Assembly (NCBI RefSeq): GCF_019219065.1
Contig: NZ_JAHUWK010000013.1
Span: 1-64,000, forward strand
Origin: Duganella sp. sic0402
Lineage (GTDB): Bacteria > Pseudomonadota > Gammaproteobacteria > Burkholderiales > Burkholderiaceae_D
DNA length: 64,000 nt
Direction of reading: 5' to 3'
The position numbers were made by a program, and so were the translations under genes. Position 1 is the stretch's first letter, and every line of letters begins with the position of its first letter. The notes beneath the pieces were generated by a model. That model did not search any database. It worked only from the letters and a program-made list of their open reading frames with translations, and was not told the DNA's origin. Shown here one piece after another: positions 41,737 to 51,441 of this stretch.

Positions 41737-42774
41737 ATGTATGTAGTCCGTCCGGTTGAATTTGCGGATATTGCAGCCCTTGAAGCGCTGGCCGCAGTCC
41801 CCATGCCGGGAGTGCATACCTTGCCCAAGACGCGCGAGAAAATCCGCGCCATGATCGAACTGTCGATCGCCTCCTTTGCCGCGCACGTCGACATCCCAAG
41901 CGAAGAAGGCTACCTGCTGGTACTGGAATCGCTGGCCGACAAGCAGATCGTCGGCACCGCCGCCATGTTCGCGGCGGCCGGCTCCAACGGCACTTATTTC
42001 TCCTTCCGCAACGACGTGATCCAGCAGGTTTCGCGCGACCTGAATATCAGCCACAGCGTGCACGCGCTGACGCTGTGCTCCGAGCTGACTGGCTATTCGC
42101 AGCTATCGTCGTTCTACGTCGGCGAGCGTGAACACGGCACGCCGGAAGCGGCGCTGCTGTCGCGCGCGCGGCTGATGTTTGCCGTGCTGGCGCCACACCG
42201 CTTTTCCGAGCGCTTCTTCGTGCCGCTGGCCGGTGTCAGCGACAGTGAGGGTGGTTCGCCGTTCTGGGACGCGCTGGGCCGCAAATTCTTCCAGATGGAT
42301 TTCCTCGATGCCGAACGCACCATCGGCGGCGCCCGCAACCGCACGCTCATCGTCGAGCTGATGCCGCACTATCCCGTTTACGTGCCGCTGCTGCCGGGCG
42401 ACGCGCAGGCGGCCATGGGCCAGATCCATCCATCCGGCGAACTGGCGTTCAATCTGCTGACCGCCGAAGGCTTCGAAGCCGACGACTACATCGACATCTT
42501 CGACGGCGGGCCTATTTTGCAGGCGCATAAGAACTCGCTGCGCACCTTCACCGGCGCGCTGCAACGCCGCGTCGCCACCTCGGTCGAACAGCCGGACCGT
42601 GGCCGCGAGCCGCAGCTGCGCTACGCCGTGTCGTCCGGTTCCGAGCACGACTTCCGCGCCGTCATCACGCACTGCCCGGCGCTCGATGCGCAACTCAGCG
42701 TGGCGCTGTCTGTAGAGGTACAGGAAGCGCTGAACGTCGCCGAAGGCGATACCGTCATCTGCGTCAGAATATAA
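41737..42774 (+). CDS. astA: Arginine N-succinyltransferase, first subunit (AruF-like)
   Basis: A 345-residue GNAT-related enzyme that transfers succinyl from succinyl-CoA to arginine, the first step of the AST pathway. The family start YVVRPVEFADIAALEALAA, the segment SELTGYSQLSSFYVGEREHG and the C-terminal FEADDYIDIFDGGP are present. A second, related subunit follows after 14 bases, as aruF and aruG do in Pseudomonas, where they form a hetero-oligomer. TAAGGAG precedes the ATG. Confidence 0.94.
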   Translation: MYVVRPVEFADIAALEALAAVPMPGVHTLPKTREKIRAMIELSIASFAAHVDIPSEEGYLLVLESLADKQIVGTAAMFAAAGSNGTYFSFRNDVIQQVSRDLNISHSVHALTLCSELTGYSQLSSFYVGEREHGTPEAALLSRARLMFAVLAPHRFSERFFVPLAGVSDSEGGSPFWDALGRKFFQMDFLDAERTIGGARNRTLIVELMPHYPVYVPLLPGDAQAAMGQIHPSGELAFNLLTAEGFEADDYIDIFDGGPILQAHKNSLRTFTGALQRRVATSVEQPDRGREPQLRYAVSSGSEHDFRAVITHCPALDAQLSVALSVEVQEALNVAEGDTVICVRI

Positions 42775-42788
42775 AAACGAGACCACCT

Positions 42789-43844
42789 ATGCTAGTAGTA
42801 CGCGCAATCCAAGCCGACGACCTCGATGCCCTGTACGTGATGGCCACCCAGGTGGGCAGCGGCATGACCACGCTCAAGCCCGACATGAAGATGATGAGCG
42901 ACCGGCTGAACATCGCCGTCGCTTCGTTCGCCGAAACCATTGCGCCTGAAAAGCGCGACTATATGTTCGTCATGGAGGACACCGATACGGGCCGCCTGGC
43001 CGGCGTGTGCGCCATCAAGGGCTCGGTGGGCCTGACCGAACCATTCTACAACTACCGCATCGGCACGCTGGTGCACTCCAGCCGCGAGCTGGACGTGTTT
43101 ACCCGCATGGACACGCTGTACCTGTCGAACGACCTGACCGGCAGCACCGAACTGTGTTCGCTGTTCCTGCATCCCGATTACCGCACCGGTAACAACGGCA
43201 AGCTGCTGTCCAAGAGCCGCTTCCTGTTCATCGCGCAGTTCCCGCACCTGTTCACCGAAAAGCTGATTGCCGAGATGCGCGGCTACCAGGAAGAGAGTGG
43301 CCGTTCGCCGTTTTACGAGGGATTGGGGCGCCACTTCTTCAAGATGGATTTCGATCACGTTGACGCGCTGACCGCCGTTGGCAAGAAGTCCTTCATCGCC
43401 GAGCTAATGCCGCGCCAGCCGCTGTACGTGGCCTACCTGCCGGACGACGCGCAGGAAGTCATCGGCAAGGTGCACACCTCCACCGCGCCGGCGCGCCGGC
43501 TGCTGGAGCAGGAGGGCATGTATTTCGAGGGCTATGTCGATATCTTCGACGCCGGCCCGGTGTTGCAGGCGCGCGTGTCCGAGCTGCGCGCCATGCGCGA
43601 CAGCACGCTGGCCGAGATCGGCCCGGCGACCGACTGGGATTCCGCCTGCGCGCCGGAGAGCGCGGCTGGTGAACCTATGCTGGTCTCCAACACCACGCTC
43701 AAAGATTTCCGCATGATTCTGTCGCAAGCCGTACCGGTGAGCGGCGCCATCGCCCTGCCGGAAGCAGAGCAGCAACTGCTGCGCTGCCATACCGGCGACA
43801 GCGTGCGGACCCTGACTCTCAATCCGAGGAAGAACAATGGCTAA
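42789..43844 (+). CDS. astA: Arginine N-succinyltransferase, second subunit (AruG-like)
   Basis: A 351-residue paralogue of the preceding subunit (MLVVRAIQADDLDALYVMA; SNDLTGSTELCSLFLHPDYRTG; MYFEGYVDIFDAGP). Enterobacteria have a single AstA, so the pair marks the Pseudomonas/Burkholderia version of the enzyme. The HPDYR stretch and the AKLLSKSRFLF-like region are nearer to the catalytic pattern of the enterobacterial enzyme. Its last eight bases overlap astD. Confidence 0.94.
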   Translation: MLVVRAIQADDLDALYVMATQVGSGMTTLKPDMKMMSDRLNIAVASFAETIAPEKRDYMFVMEDTDTGRLAGVCAIKGSVGLTEPFYNYRIGTLVHSSRELDVFTRMDTLYLSNDLTGSTELCSLFLHPDYRTGNNGKLLSKSRFLFIAQFPHLFTEKLIAEMRGYQEESGRSPFYEGLGRHFFKMDFDHVDALTAVGKKSFIAELMPRQPLYVAYLPDDAQEVIGKVHTSTAPARRLLEQEGMYFEGYVDIFDAGPVLQARVSELRAMRDSTLAEIGPATDWDSACAPESAAGEPMLVSNTTLKDFRMILSQAVPVSGAIALPEAEQQLLRCHTGDSVRTLTLNPRKNNG

Positions 43845-45318
43845 TTCAACGATCAACATCAGCAATTTCATCAACGGCGAATGGCTGCACGGTAGCGGCG
43901 CGGAACTGGTGACCATCAACCCGGCCACCGGCAAGCAGACCTGGAGCAGCAACGCTTCCACCGCACAGGACGTGGCGCAAGCCACCACCGCCGCGCGCGC
44001 CGCGTTTGACGCGTGGGCATTGACCCCGCTGGAACAGCGCATCGCTGTCTGCACCCGTTTCCGTGACCTGCTGAAGCAGGACGCAGAAGAGCTGGCGCTG
44101 CTGATCTCCGAAGAGGTGGGCAAGCCGCTGTGGGAAGCGCGCACTGAAGTGACCACCATGGCCAACAAGATCGATATCTCGGTGCAGGCCTACGGCGCGC
44201 GCACCGGCGAGACGCACAGCAAGGTCGCCGATGGCGAAGCGGTGCTGCGTCACCGTCCGCACGGCGTGTTCGGCGTGTTCGGCCCGTACAACTTCCCTGG
44301 CCACCTGCCGAACGGCCACATCGTGCCAGCGCTGATCGCCGGGAACACCCTGGTGTTCAAGCCGAGTGAATACGCGCCACGCACCTCGATCAAGACTGTG
44401 CAGCTGTGGGAGCAAGCCGGCCTGCCGTATGGCGTGCTGAATCTGGTTAACGGCGGCCGCGACACCGGCGTGGCGCTGGGCCAGAGCAAGCTGCTGGATG
44501 GCGTGCTGTTCACCGGCAGCTGCCAGACCGGCACCGCCCTGCATAAACAATTCGGTGGCCAGCCGGGCAAGATGCTGGCGCTGGAAATGGGTGGCAACAA
44601 CCCGCTGGTGATCTGGGATGCCAAGGAAACCGACGCGGCTGTGTTCATGGCGATTTCGTCGGCCTTTATTTCGGCCGGCCAGCGCTGCACCTGCGCGCGC
44701 CGTTTGATTCTGCCTGTCGGCGCGGCTGGCGATGCGATTGTCGCGCGCCTGGTGGATGTCGCCAGTCGCCTGACGGTCGGTGCGTCCGACGCCGAACCAG
44801 CGCCATTCATGGGGCCTGTGGTGTCGGCTGCTGTCGCCAAACGCCTGGTGCAGGCGCAGGCCGACATGGTCGCGCGCGGCGGCAAGCTGCTGCTGGAGAT
44901 GAAACACCTGGAGGCCAACACTGGCTTCGTCTCGGCCGGCATCGTGGATGTCACCGCCGCCAAAGGCATTCCGGACGAAGAGTGGTTCGGCCCGCTGCTG
45001 CAAATCATCCGCGTGGCGGACTTCGACAGCGCTATTGACGCTGCCAACAACACGGCGTTCGGCCTGGCCTCGGCGCTGATCTCCAACGATGAAAAGCTAT
45101 GGAAGATTTTCCAGGTGCGCGCCCGTGCCGGCATCGTCAACTGGAACCGCCCGACCACCGGCGCCGCCAGCAGCGCGCCGTTCGGCGGCGTGGGACAGTC
45201 GGGCAATCATCGTCCAAGCGCCTACTACGCGGCAGACTATTGCGCCTATCCGGTTGCATCGATTGAGAACAATGTACTTGAAATGCCGGCGAAGCTCTCG
45301 CCGGGCATGCACTTCTAA
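43837..45318 (+). CDS. astD: Succinylglutamate-semialdehyde dehydrogenase
   Basis: A 493-residue NAD-dependent aldehyde dehydrogenase that makes N-succinylglutamate. Signatures: GVFGPYNFPGHLPNGHIVPAL (cofactor region), LEMGGNNPLVI with the catalytic Glu, and SAGQRCTCARRL with the catalytic Cys. The C-terminal SAPFGGVGQSGNHRPSAYYA is typical of AstD. AGGAAG precedes the ATG, and it overlaps aruG by eight bases. Confidence 0.95.
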   Translation: MANSTINISNFINGEWLHGSGAELVTINPATGKQTWSSNASTAQDVAQATTAARAAFDAWALTPLEQRIAVCTRFRDLLKQDAEELALLISEEVGKPLWEARTEVTTMANKIDISVQAYGARTGETHSKVADGEAVLRHRPHGVFGVFGPYNFPGHLPNGHIVPALIAGNTLVFKPSEYAPRTSIKTVQLWEQAGLPYGVLNLVNGGRDTGVALGQSKLLDGVLFTGSCQTGTALHKQFGGQPGKMLALEMGGNNPLVIWDAKETDAAVFMAISSAFISAGQRCTCARRLILPVGAAGDAIVARLVDVASRLTVGASDAEPAPFMGPVVSAAVAKRLVQAQADMVARGGKLLLEMKHLEANTGFVSAGIVDVTAAKGIPDEEWFGPLLQIIRVADFDSAIDAANNTAFGLASALISNDEKLWKIFQVRARAGIVNWNRPTTGAASSAPFGGVGQSGNHRPSAYYAADYCAYPVASIENNVLEMPAKLSPGMHF

Positions 45319-45330
45319 AGGTAGCGCCTT

Positions 45331-46665
45331 ATGTCAGCACGCGAATTCAACTTCGACGGCCTGGTAGGTCCATCGCACAACTACGCCGGCCTGTCGTTCG
45401 GTAACGTCGCTTCGTTCAGCAACGTCAAGAGCGCGTCCAATCCCAAGCTGGCCGCGTTGCAGGGCCTGGCCAAGATGCGCGCGCTGGCGGCGCGTGGCTT
45501 TGGCCAGGCTTTATTGCCACCGCAGGACCGTCCGAACTTCCGCCTGCTGCGCAGCATTGGCTTCACCGGCAGCGATGCTGAGGTGTTGTCGAAGGCCGCT
45601 AAAGAAGCGCCGGTGATTCTGGCCTGCGCCTATTCGGCCTCACCGATGTGGACCGCCAACGCCGCCACTGTCAGCCCATCGGCCGACAGCGCCGATGGCC
45701 GTACGCACTTCACCGCCGCAAACCTGAACAACAAGCTGCACCGCGCATTTGAGCACGAGCAGTCGGCGCGCGCGCTGCGCGCCATCTTCAAGGATGAGAA
45801 GCACTTCGCCGTGCATGACGCGCTGCCAGGCACGCCGGCTTTCGGCGACGAGGGCGCGGCAAACCACACGCGCCTGTGCAAGGACCACGGCAGCGCCGGT
45901 GTTGAGTTGTTCGTCTATGGCCGTACCGAATTCGACGCGTCCGCATCCGCGCCGAAGAAGTACCCGGCACGCCAGACGCTGGAAGCTTCGCAAGCCGTGG
46001 CGCGGCTGCACCGCCTGTCGGCCGAACGCACTGTCTACGTGCAGCAGAATCCCGATGTCATCGATCAAGGCGTGTTCCATAACGACGTGATCGCGGTAGG
46101 TAATGCCAATGCCCTGTTCTACCATGAGCAGGCATTCGCCGACGAAGCAGGCGCGCTCGATCAGCTGCGCCGTGCGATGGGCGCAGTGGGGGCGGACCTG
46201 AATGCGATCCGGGTCGATACTGCCCATGTACCGGTGGCCGACGCGGTCGCCAGCTATCTGTTCAACAGCCAGTTGCTGAGCAAGGCCGATGGCAAGATGG
46301 CGCTGGTGATTCCGCATGAATGCCAGGAAGTCACGTCGGTGGCGCGCTACCTGGAAAACCTGGTGGCGGGCGGCAGCGTTATTGATGAACTGATACATTT
46401 CGATCTGCGCCAGTCGATGCGCAACGGTGGTGGTCCGGCATGCCTGCGTTTGCGCGTGGCGCTGACCGAGGCCGAAGCCGCCGCCATGCATCAAGGCGTG
46501 GTGATGACCGAGGCGCTGTATCACACGCTGGTGGCGTGGGTGGAAAAGCACTACCGCGACCGCCTGGAGCCCGCCGATCTGGCCGACCCACAACTGGCAA
46601 TAGAAGTGCATAATGCGCTGGAGGAGCTGAGCCGCATTCTTGGACTTCCAGGACTCTACGACTAA
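45331..46665 (+). CDS. astB: N-succinylarginine dihydrolase
   Basis: A 444-residue cytosolic enzyme of the amidinotransferase superfamily that turns succinylarginine into succinylornithine with release of ammonia and CO2. The family start FNFDGLVGPSHNYAGLSFGN, the Glu-bearing FGDEGAANHTR, the His-bearing QGVFHNDVIAVGN and the Cys-bearing NGGGPACLRLR make up the active site. It follows astD after 12 bases. Confidence 0.96.
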   Translation: MSAREFNFDGLVGPSHNYAGLSFGNVASFSNVKSASNPKLAALQGLAKMRALAARGFGQALLPPQDRPNFRLLRSIGFTGSDAEVLSKAAKEAPVILACAYSASPMWTANAATVSPSADSADGRTHFTAANLNNKLHRAFEHEQSARALRAIFKDEKHFAVHDALPGTPAFGDEGAANHTRLCKDHGSAGVELFVYGRTEFDASASAPKKYPARQTLEASQAVARLHRLSAERTVYVQQNPDVIDQGVFHNDVIAVGNANALFYHEQAFADEAGALDQLRRAMGAVGADLNAIRVDTAHVPVADAVASYLFNSQLLSKADGKMALVIPHECQEVTSVARYLENLVAGGSVIDELIHFDLRQSMRNGGGPACLRLRVALTEAEAAAMHQGVVMTEALYHTLVAWVEKHYRDRLEPADLADPQLAIEVHNALEELSRILGLPGLYD

Positions 46666-46698
46666 ATCGCGCAGCCACAAGCTGGCGCGGCCCTTGCA

Positions 46699-46717
46699 GC
46701 ACAAAATACCTATAACG
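46699..46717 (+). promoter_or_regulatory. 13-base word shared with the permease promoter, upstream of gdhB
   Basis: GCACAAAATACCT (46699-46711) is identical to 53391-53403 upstream of the amino acid permease, and 17 of 19 bases match across 46699-46717. It lies 14 bases before the gdhB start, in the astB-gdhB gap, overlapping a TATAAC box. A shared regulator of amino acid use is the suggested meaning; chance is possible. Confidence 0.4.
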
Positions 46718-46730
46718 TATTGGAGAAGCA

Positions 46731-49700
46731 ATGATGAAACAAACGCCACAAGACCTGCGCAAACAAACGCTGGACCTGGTCAACGCCACCAAGCCCGCCA
46801 CCGAAGCCGCTACGCTGGTCAACGCCTGGCTCGGCTCTATCGATGACGACGACCTGGCTGGCACTGCCCCCGATAGCCTGGCGCTGGTATTGTTGGATGG
46901 TTTCAATCAAGCTTACAAACGCAGCGGTAGCGGCGCACAGATCGCCAAGCTGCATTACGACGACAGCCGTGGCGGCAAGGCCACCGCGCTGCTGATTCTC
47001 AACGACGACATGCCTTACCTGGTCGACTCCATCGTCATGGCCATGCGCAAGCTGCGCGTTATCGCCAACAGCGTGCTGAATGCGGTGCTGCCGGTCACGC
47101 GCAATGCCGACGGCGTGGTGACGGCGGTGGGTGAACCTGGCGCCAGGCTGGAATCGTATGTGCTGGTGCTGCTGTCCGAAGATTTGCCGGAAGCGGAAAT
47201 CGGCGCGCTGACCGACCGCATCGTCATGGTGTCGCGCGATGCCGCCGTGGTGCGCCGTGACCGCGCCGCCATGCTGGAACACTTCAGCCGCATCGGCGCC
47301 GAAGCCGCCGCCCACGGTGAAGAAGGCAAGGAAGTCGCTGCCTTCCTCGAATGGGCCCGCACCGAAGGCTTCGAGCCGTTCGGCTACGCCTACTATGCCG
47401 TCAAACCGGGCGTGCGCGAGCTGGAACGCGACATTCCTAGCCGCATCGGCGTGCTGCAAGATACTTCGCATCCGGTGTACGGCACCTGCCTGGCCAACAT
47501 TCCTGGCGATTTCGATACGCTGTCGAAGCGCGCACACACGCTGTCCATCGTCAAGGCAGACGTGGAAGGTACGCTGCACCGCGACCAGCAACTGGACTTC
47601 ATCGGCATCCGCCACACCGACGCGCAAGGCGCCATCCTCGGTGAATACTGCTTCGTTGGCCTGTTTACCCGCGCTGGCAATGTCACGCCGCTGAACCGCC
47701 TGCCATTCGCGCGTGGCCGCGTGGCGCGCGTGTTGAGCATCGCCGGCGTGCGCCAGGAAGGCTTCCGCGCCGAGAAGTTTGTTGAGATCCTTGAATCGCT
47801 GCCGCGTACCGAAGCGCTGGAAGCGGAACCTGAATGGCTGGCCGAAGTGTGCGGCGCGGTCGTGTCGCTGTACAAGCAGCCGCGCGCCAAGGTCTTTGCC
47901 CGCCGCGACGTGTATGCGCGTCACCTGAACGTGCTGGTCTACCTGCCGCGCGAGCGTTACAGCGCAAGCGTGGCTTCGGCTTTAGCCAAGGCGCTGCAAG
48001 CCAGCTCCGGCGCGCAGCATGTCAGCTCGCAGACGCTGGTGGCGGACGGCCCGCTGGCCCGTGTCTACCTGATCGCGCATGGCGCGCGCTATCCGCTGGA
48101 TCTGGAAACCGATATCCAGCAACCGCTGCTGGCTGTCATGGACGGCTGGCACGACAAGTTTTCGGTGCTGGCCGATGCTGTGGCCGATGTGCCGCTGCGC
48201 GCCAGCCTGCGCAAGATGTGCGCCACGCTGCCGACCGACTACGTCGCCACCACCACGCCATCCGCCGCCTTCCACGATCTGGGCGCCATCCTGCGCAACC
48301 CGGATCCATCGCGCGTCAACGTGCGCGTGGAGGCCGACAATGGCCACACCACCATCCGCCTGTATTCTGTCGACCGCGTGCCGTCGCTGTCGACCATCTT
48401 GCCTGCGCTGCATAACGCCGGCGTGGCGATCGACCGTGAACAGGCGCATTCGCTGCGCGTGAACGGCGAGCGTCACTACGTTACCAGCCTGTCAGTGGAC
48501 GCCGCCAGCGCGAGTAAATTGTCGAAAGAAGAAATCGTGCCGGTGGCGGAACAGCTGTTCGCCGCGCTGTTCAACAATGAAGCGGAAGATGGCCGCCTGA
48601 ACGGCCTGGTGGTCGAAGGTGGCCTGAGCGTGCGCGAAGTGCAGCTGGTGCGCGCCTACATGAGCTACTGGCGCCAGGCCAGCCCGCGTTTCTCGGTGCG
48701 CTACATGGCGGAAACGCTGCGCAAGCAACCGGCGCTGGTCAAGGAGCTGGTGGACGCCTTCCTGCAGCGCTTCAATCCTGCGAATGACGAAGCCACGCGC
48801 GCCGCCGCGCTGGACAAGCTGGCCGACATCAAGAGCCGCCTGCCAGCCATCAACCATGCAGACAGCGAAGAAGTGCTGGGTGCGATGGCCACGCTGATCG
48901 GCGCCACGCTGCGCACCAGCTACTTCCAGAACGGCCAACAGGGCGACAAGATCATCTTCAAGTTCGATACCAGCAATCTGCTGCTGGTGCCGGAGCCGCG
49001 CCCGTTCCGCGAAATCTTTGTGTTCTCGCGCCGCTTTGAAGGCGTGCACCTGCGCGGCGGCCCTGTGGCGCGTGGCGGCCTGCGCTGGTCGGACCGCATG
49101 GAAGACTACCGCACCGAAGTGCTGGGCCTGGTGAAAGCGCAGATGGTGAAGAACGCCGTCATCGTGCCGGCCGGCGCCAAGGGCGGTTTCGTGTGCAAGC
49201 AGATGCCGAAAGACGCCGCGCGCGAAACCGTCGCGGCGGAAGGCGAGGCAGTGTACCGCCTGTTCATTTCCAGCCTGCTGGAGGTGACCGACAACCGTGT
49301 GCTGGGCAATATCGTTTCGCCGGCGGACACGGTCTGCTACGATGGTAACGATCCTTATCTGGTGGTGGCGGCCGACAAAGGTACTGCGACCTTCTCCGAC
49401 ATCGCCAACGGCATCGCGGTACAGCGCGGCTTCTGGCTGGGCGATGCGTTTGCGTCGGGCGGCTCGAACGGCTATGACCACAAGAAGATGGGCATCACCG
49501 CCAAGGGCGCGTTTGAAGCGGTCAAGCGCCACTTCTACGAAATGGACCACGACATTCACGCGCAGCCGGTCACCATGGTCGGCGTGGGCGATATGTCGGG
49601 CGACGTGTTCGGCAATGGCGCACTGCTGTCGCGCAAGCTGAAGATCGTTGCGGCCTTCGATCACCGCCATATCTTCCTCGATCCGACTCCGGACATGGAA

Positions 49701-51437
49701 GTCTCGTTCAAGGAACGAGAGCGCATGTTTGCGTTGCCACGCTCATCCTGGGAGGACTACAACAAGGATCTGATCTCCAAAGGCGGCGGCGTGTTCCCGC
49801 GCAGCGCGCGTTCGATTGAGCTGTCGCCGGAAATCCGCGCGGTGCTGGATATCGAAGAAACCGCGCTGGCGCCGGAAGAGCTGATGCACCGCATCCTGCT
49901 GGCGCCGGTGGACCTGTTCTACAACGGCGGCATCGGCACCTACATCAAGGCTTCGACCGAAACGCATGCACAGGTGAAGGACCGCGCCAACGACAATATC
50001 CGCGTCAACGGCAATGAGCTGCGTTGCAAGGTGGTGACTGAAGGCGGCAACCTGGGCGCGACGCAGGCAGGCCGTATCGAGTTTGCGCTGTCTGGCGGAC
50101 GCATCTTCACCGATGCGATCGACAACTCGGCCGGCGTGGATTGCTCGGACCACGAGGTAAACGCGAAGATGTGGCTGGATGTCGAAATGAACGCCGGCAA
50201 GTTGAGCGAAGCGGATCGCAATCGCATCCTGAACGAGATGACCGACGATATCGAACGCCTGGTCCTGCGCGACAACACGCTGCAAACGCAGCTGCTGGTG
50301 CGCGAGCTGCAAGCGCAGAACGACGCAGCGGTGCAGGACGGCTATGCCGCGCTGATCGCATCGCTGGAGGAAGAGGGTGCGCTGTCGCGTGAACTGGAGC
50401 AGCTGCCATCGGTGGCCGAACTGGCGCGCCGCAAGGCGGATGGACGTGGCCTGACCACGCCGGAACTGGCGGTGGTGATCGCCAACGTCAAGAACCGCTA
50501 CAAGCGCATCCTGTCGGCTTTGCCGCTGACCGAGAAAAGCTGGGCCGAGTCGGTACTCAAGCCTTACTTCCCTGATCTGCTGGTGGCAACGCGTCCGGCG
50601 CTGGCGCACCCTCTGGCCAACGCCATTCTGGCGACGGTGCTGGCGAATGAATCGGTCAACCGTTGCGGTCCGCTGATGCTGCGCCAGCTGGCGGGCGAAC
50701 ATGGCGTCGATGAAGCGGAAGTGATTCTGGCCTGGGGTCAGGCATGGTCGGCGCTGAACCTGGCGCCGATCTTCAACACGCTGGACGAGGATGCGCTGAA
50801 AGTGCCGCGCGCCGTGTCGATCAAGGTCGACGCGCACACTCGCGTGTTGCAGAAGGCGGTGATCGAAGGCGCGCTGTCGGTGCCTGCCGATCAGCTGCGT
50901 AATGGTGTCGGCGAGCTGACTCGCTTGTTCGCCAATCCGGAAACGCTGGCGCAGTTGACGCCTGTCAGCGGCCAGTCGGAAGCTGAGCTGACCGCCGGCC
51001 TGCGTGCCGAGTTTGCGCGTGCCTGGATGGCGGTGGACGCGATTGAGGCCGTGGCGGCGTTTGTGTTTGCAGCCTTGTCGGTGCAGCGTCCTGCGGGCAT
51101 GGACTTGCCGGCCTTCCTGCAAGTGGGCCTGGCGCTGCGCGCGCAGGTGGGGATCGATACGCTGGAGCGCGGCCTGAAGCTGCCGGCCACCAGCCGTTCG
51201 CAGGAACAGCTGCGTGCTTATGCACAGAACGCGCTGCGCCGCACACAGCAACGCCTGCTGTCGCAGGTGCTGAAGCATGCGACCGGCGGCCATTCGGCGC
51301 TGGAGGCGGTGGAAGTCGTCGCCAACACGCTGGGCTTGTCGGGCTATGCGGCGGCGACTGACCTGGAGCAGGCGATGCTGGATGTGTGGGCTTTGTCGGA
51401 AGCAGTCAACGCCAGCACGGCGGCGCTGGCGGCGTAA
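46731..51437 (+). CDS. gdhB: NAD-specific glutamate dehydrogenase, large (180 kDa) class
   Basis: A 1568-residue catabolic enzyme that oxidises glutamate to 2-oxoglutarate and ammonia. The N-terminal ~700 residues are the ACT-like regulatory part of this class; the catalytic domain follows (GGLRWSDRMEDYRTEV; VIVPAGAKGGFVCKQ with the active Lys) and the NAD-binding domain contains MVGVGDMSGDVFGNG. A C-terminal helical region of ~400 residues completes it. Arginine activates and ArgR regulates the homologue in P. aeruginosa. Here it is embedded between astB and astE, so glutamate made by the AST pathway is consumed by a co-expressed enzyme. Confidence 0.95.
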   Translation: MMKQTPQDLRKQTLDLVNATKPATEAATLVNAWLGSIDDDDLAGTAPDSLALVLLDGFNQAYKRSGSGAQIAKLHYDDSRGGKATALLILNDDMPYLVDSIVMAMRKLRVIANSVLNAVLPVTRNADGVVTAVGEPGARLESYVLVLLSEDLPEAEIGALTDRIVMVSRDAAVVRRDRAAMLEHFSRIGAEAAAHGEEGKEVAAFLEWARTEGFEPFGYAYYAVKPGVRELERDIPSRIGVLQDTSHPVYGTCLANIPGDFDTLSKRAHTLSIVKADVEGTLHRDQQLDFIGIRHTDAQGAILGEYCFVGLFTRAGNVTPLNRLPFARGRVARVLSIAGVRQEGFRAEKFVEILESLPRTEALEAEPEWLAEVCGAVVSLYKQPRAKVFARRDVYARHLNVLVYLPRERYSASVASALAKALQASSGAQHVSSQTLVADGPLARVYLIAHGARYPLDLETDIQQPLLAVMDGWHDKFSVLADAVADVPLRASLRKMCATLPTDYVATTTPSAAFHDLGAILRNPDPSRVNVRVEADNGHTTIRLYSVDRVPSLSTILPALHNAGVAIDREQAHSLRVNGERHYVTSLSVDAASASKLSKEEIVPVAEQLFAALFNNEAEDGRLNGLVVEGGLSVREVQLVRAYMSYWRQASPRFSVRYMAETLRKQPALVKELVDAFLQRFNPANDEATRAAALDKLADIKSRLPAINHADSEEVLGAMATLIGATLRTSYFQNGQQGDKIIFKFDTSNLLLVPEPRPFREIFVFSRRFEGVHLRGGPVARGGLRWSDRMEDYRTEVLGLVKAQMVKNAVIVPAGAKGGFVCKQMPKDAARETVAAEGEAVYRLFISSLLEVTDNRVLGNIVSPADTVCYDGNDPYLVVAADKGTATFSDIANGIAVQRGFWLGDAFASGGSNGYDHKKMGITAKGAFEAVKRHFYEMDHDIHAQPVTMVGVGDMSGDVFGNGALLSRKLKIVAAFDHRHIFLDPTPDMEVSFKERERMFALPRSSWEDYNKDLISKGGGVFPRSARSIELSPEIRAVLDIEETALAPEELMHRILLAPVDLFYNGGIGTYIKASTETHAQVKDRANDNIRVNGNELRCKVVTEGGNLGATQAGRIEFALSGGRIFTDAIDNSAGVDCSDHEVNAKMWLDVEMNAGKLSEADRNRILNEMTDDIERLVLRDNTLQTQLLVRELQAQNDAAVQDGYAALIASLEEEGALSRELEQLPSVAELARRKADGRGLTTPELAVVIANVKNRYKRILSALPLTEKSWAESVLKPYFPDLLVATRPALAHPLANAILATVLANESVNRCGPLMLRQLAGEHGVDEAEVILAWGQAWSALNLAPIFNTLDEDALKVPRAVSIKVDAHTRVLQKAVIEGALSVPADQLRNGVGELTRLFANPETLAQLTPVSGQSEAELTAGLRAEFARAWMAVDAIEAVAAFVFAALSVQRPAGMDLPAFLQVGLALRAQVGIDTLERGLKLPATSRSQEQLRAYAQNALRRTQQRLLSQVLKHATGGHSALEAVEVVANTLGLSGYAAATDLEQAMLDVWALSEAVNASTAALAA

Positions 51438-51441
51438 GACG

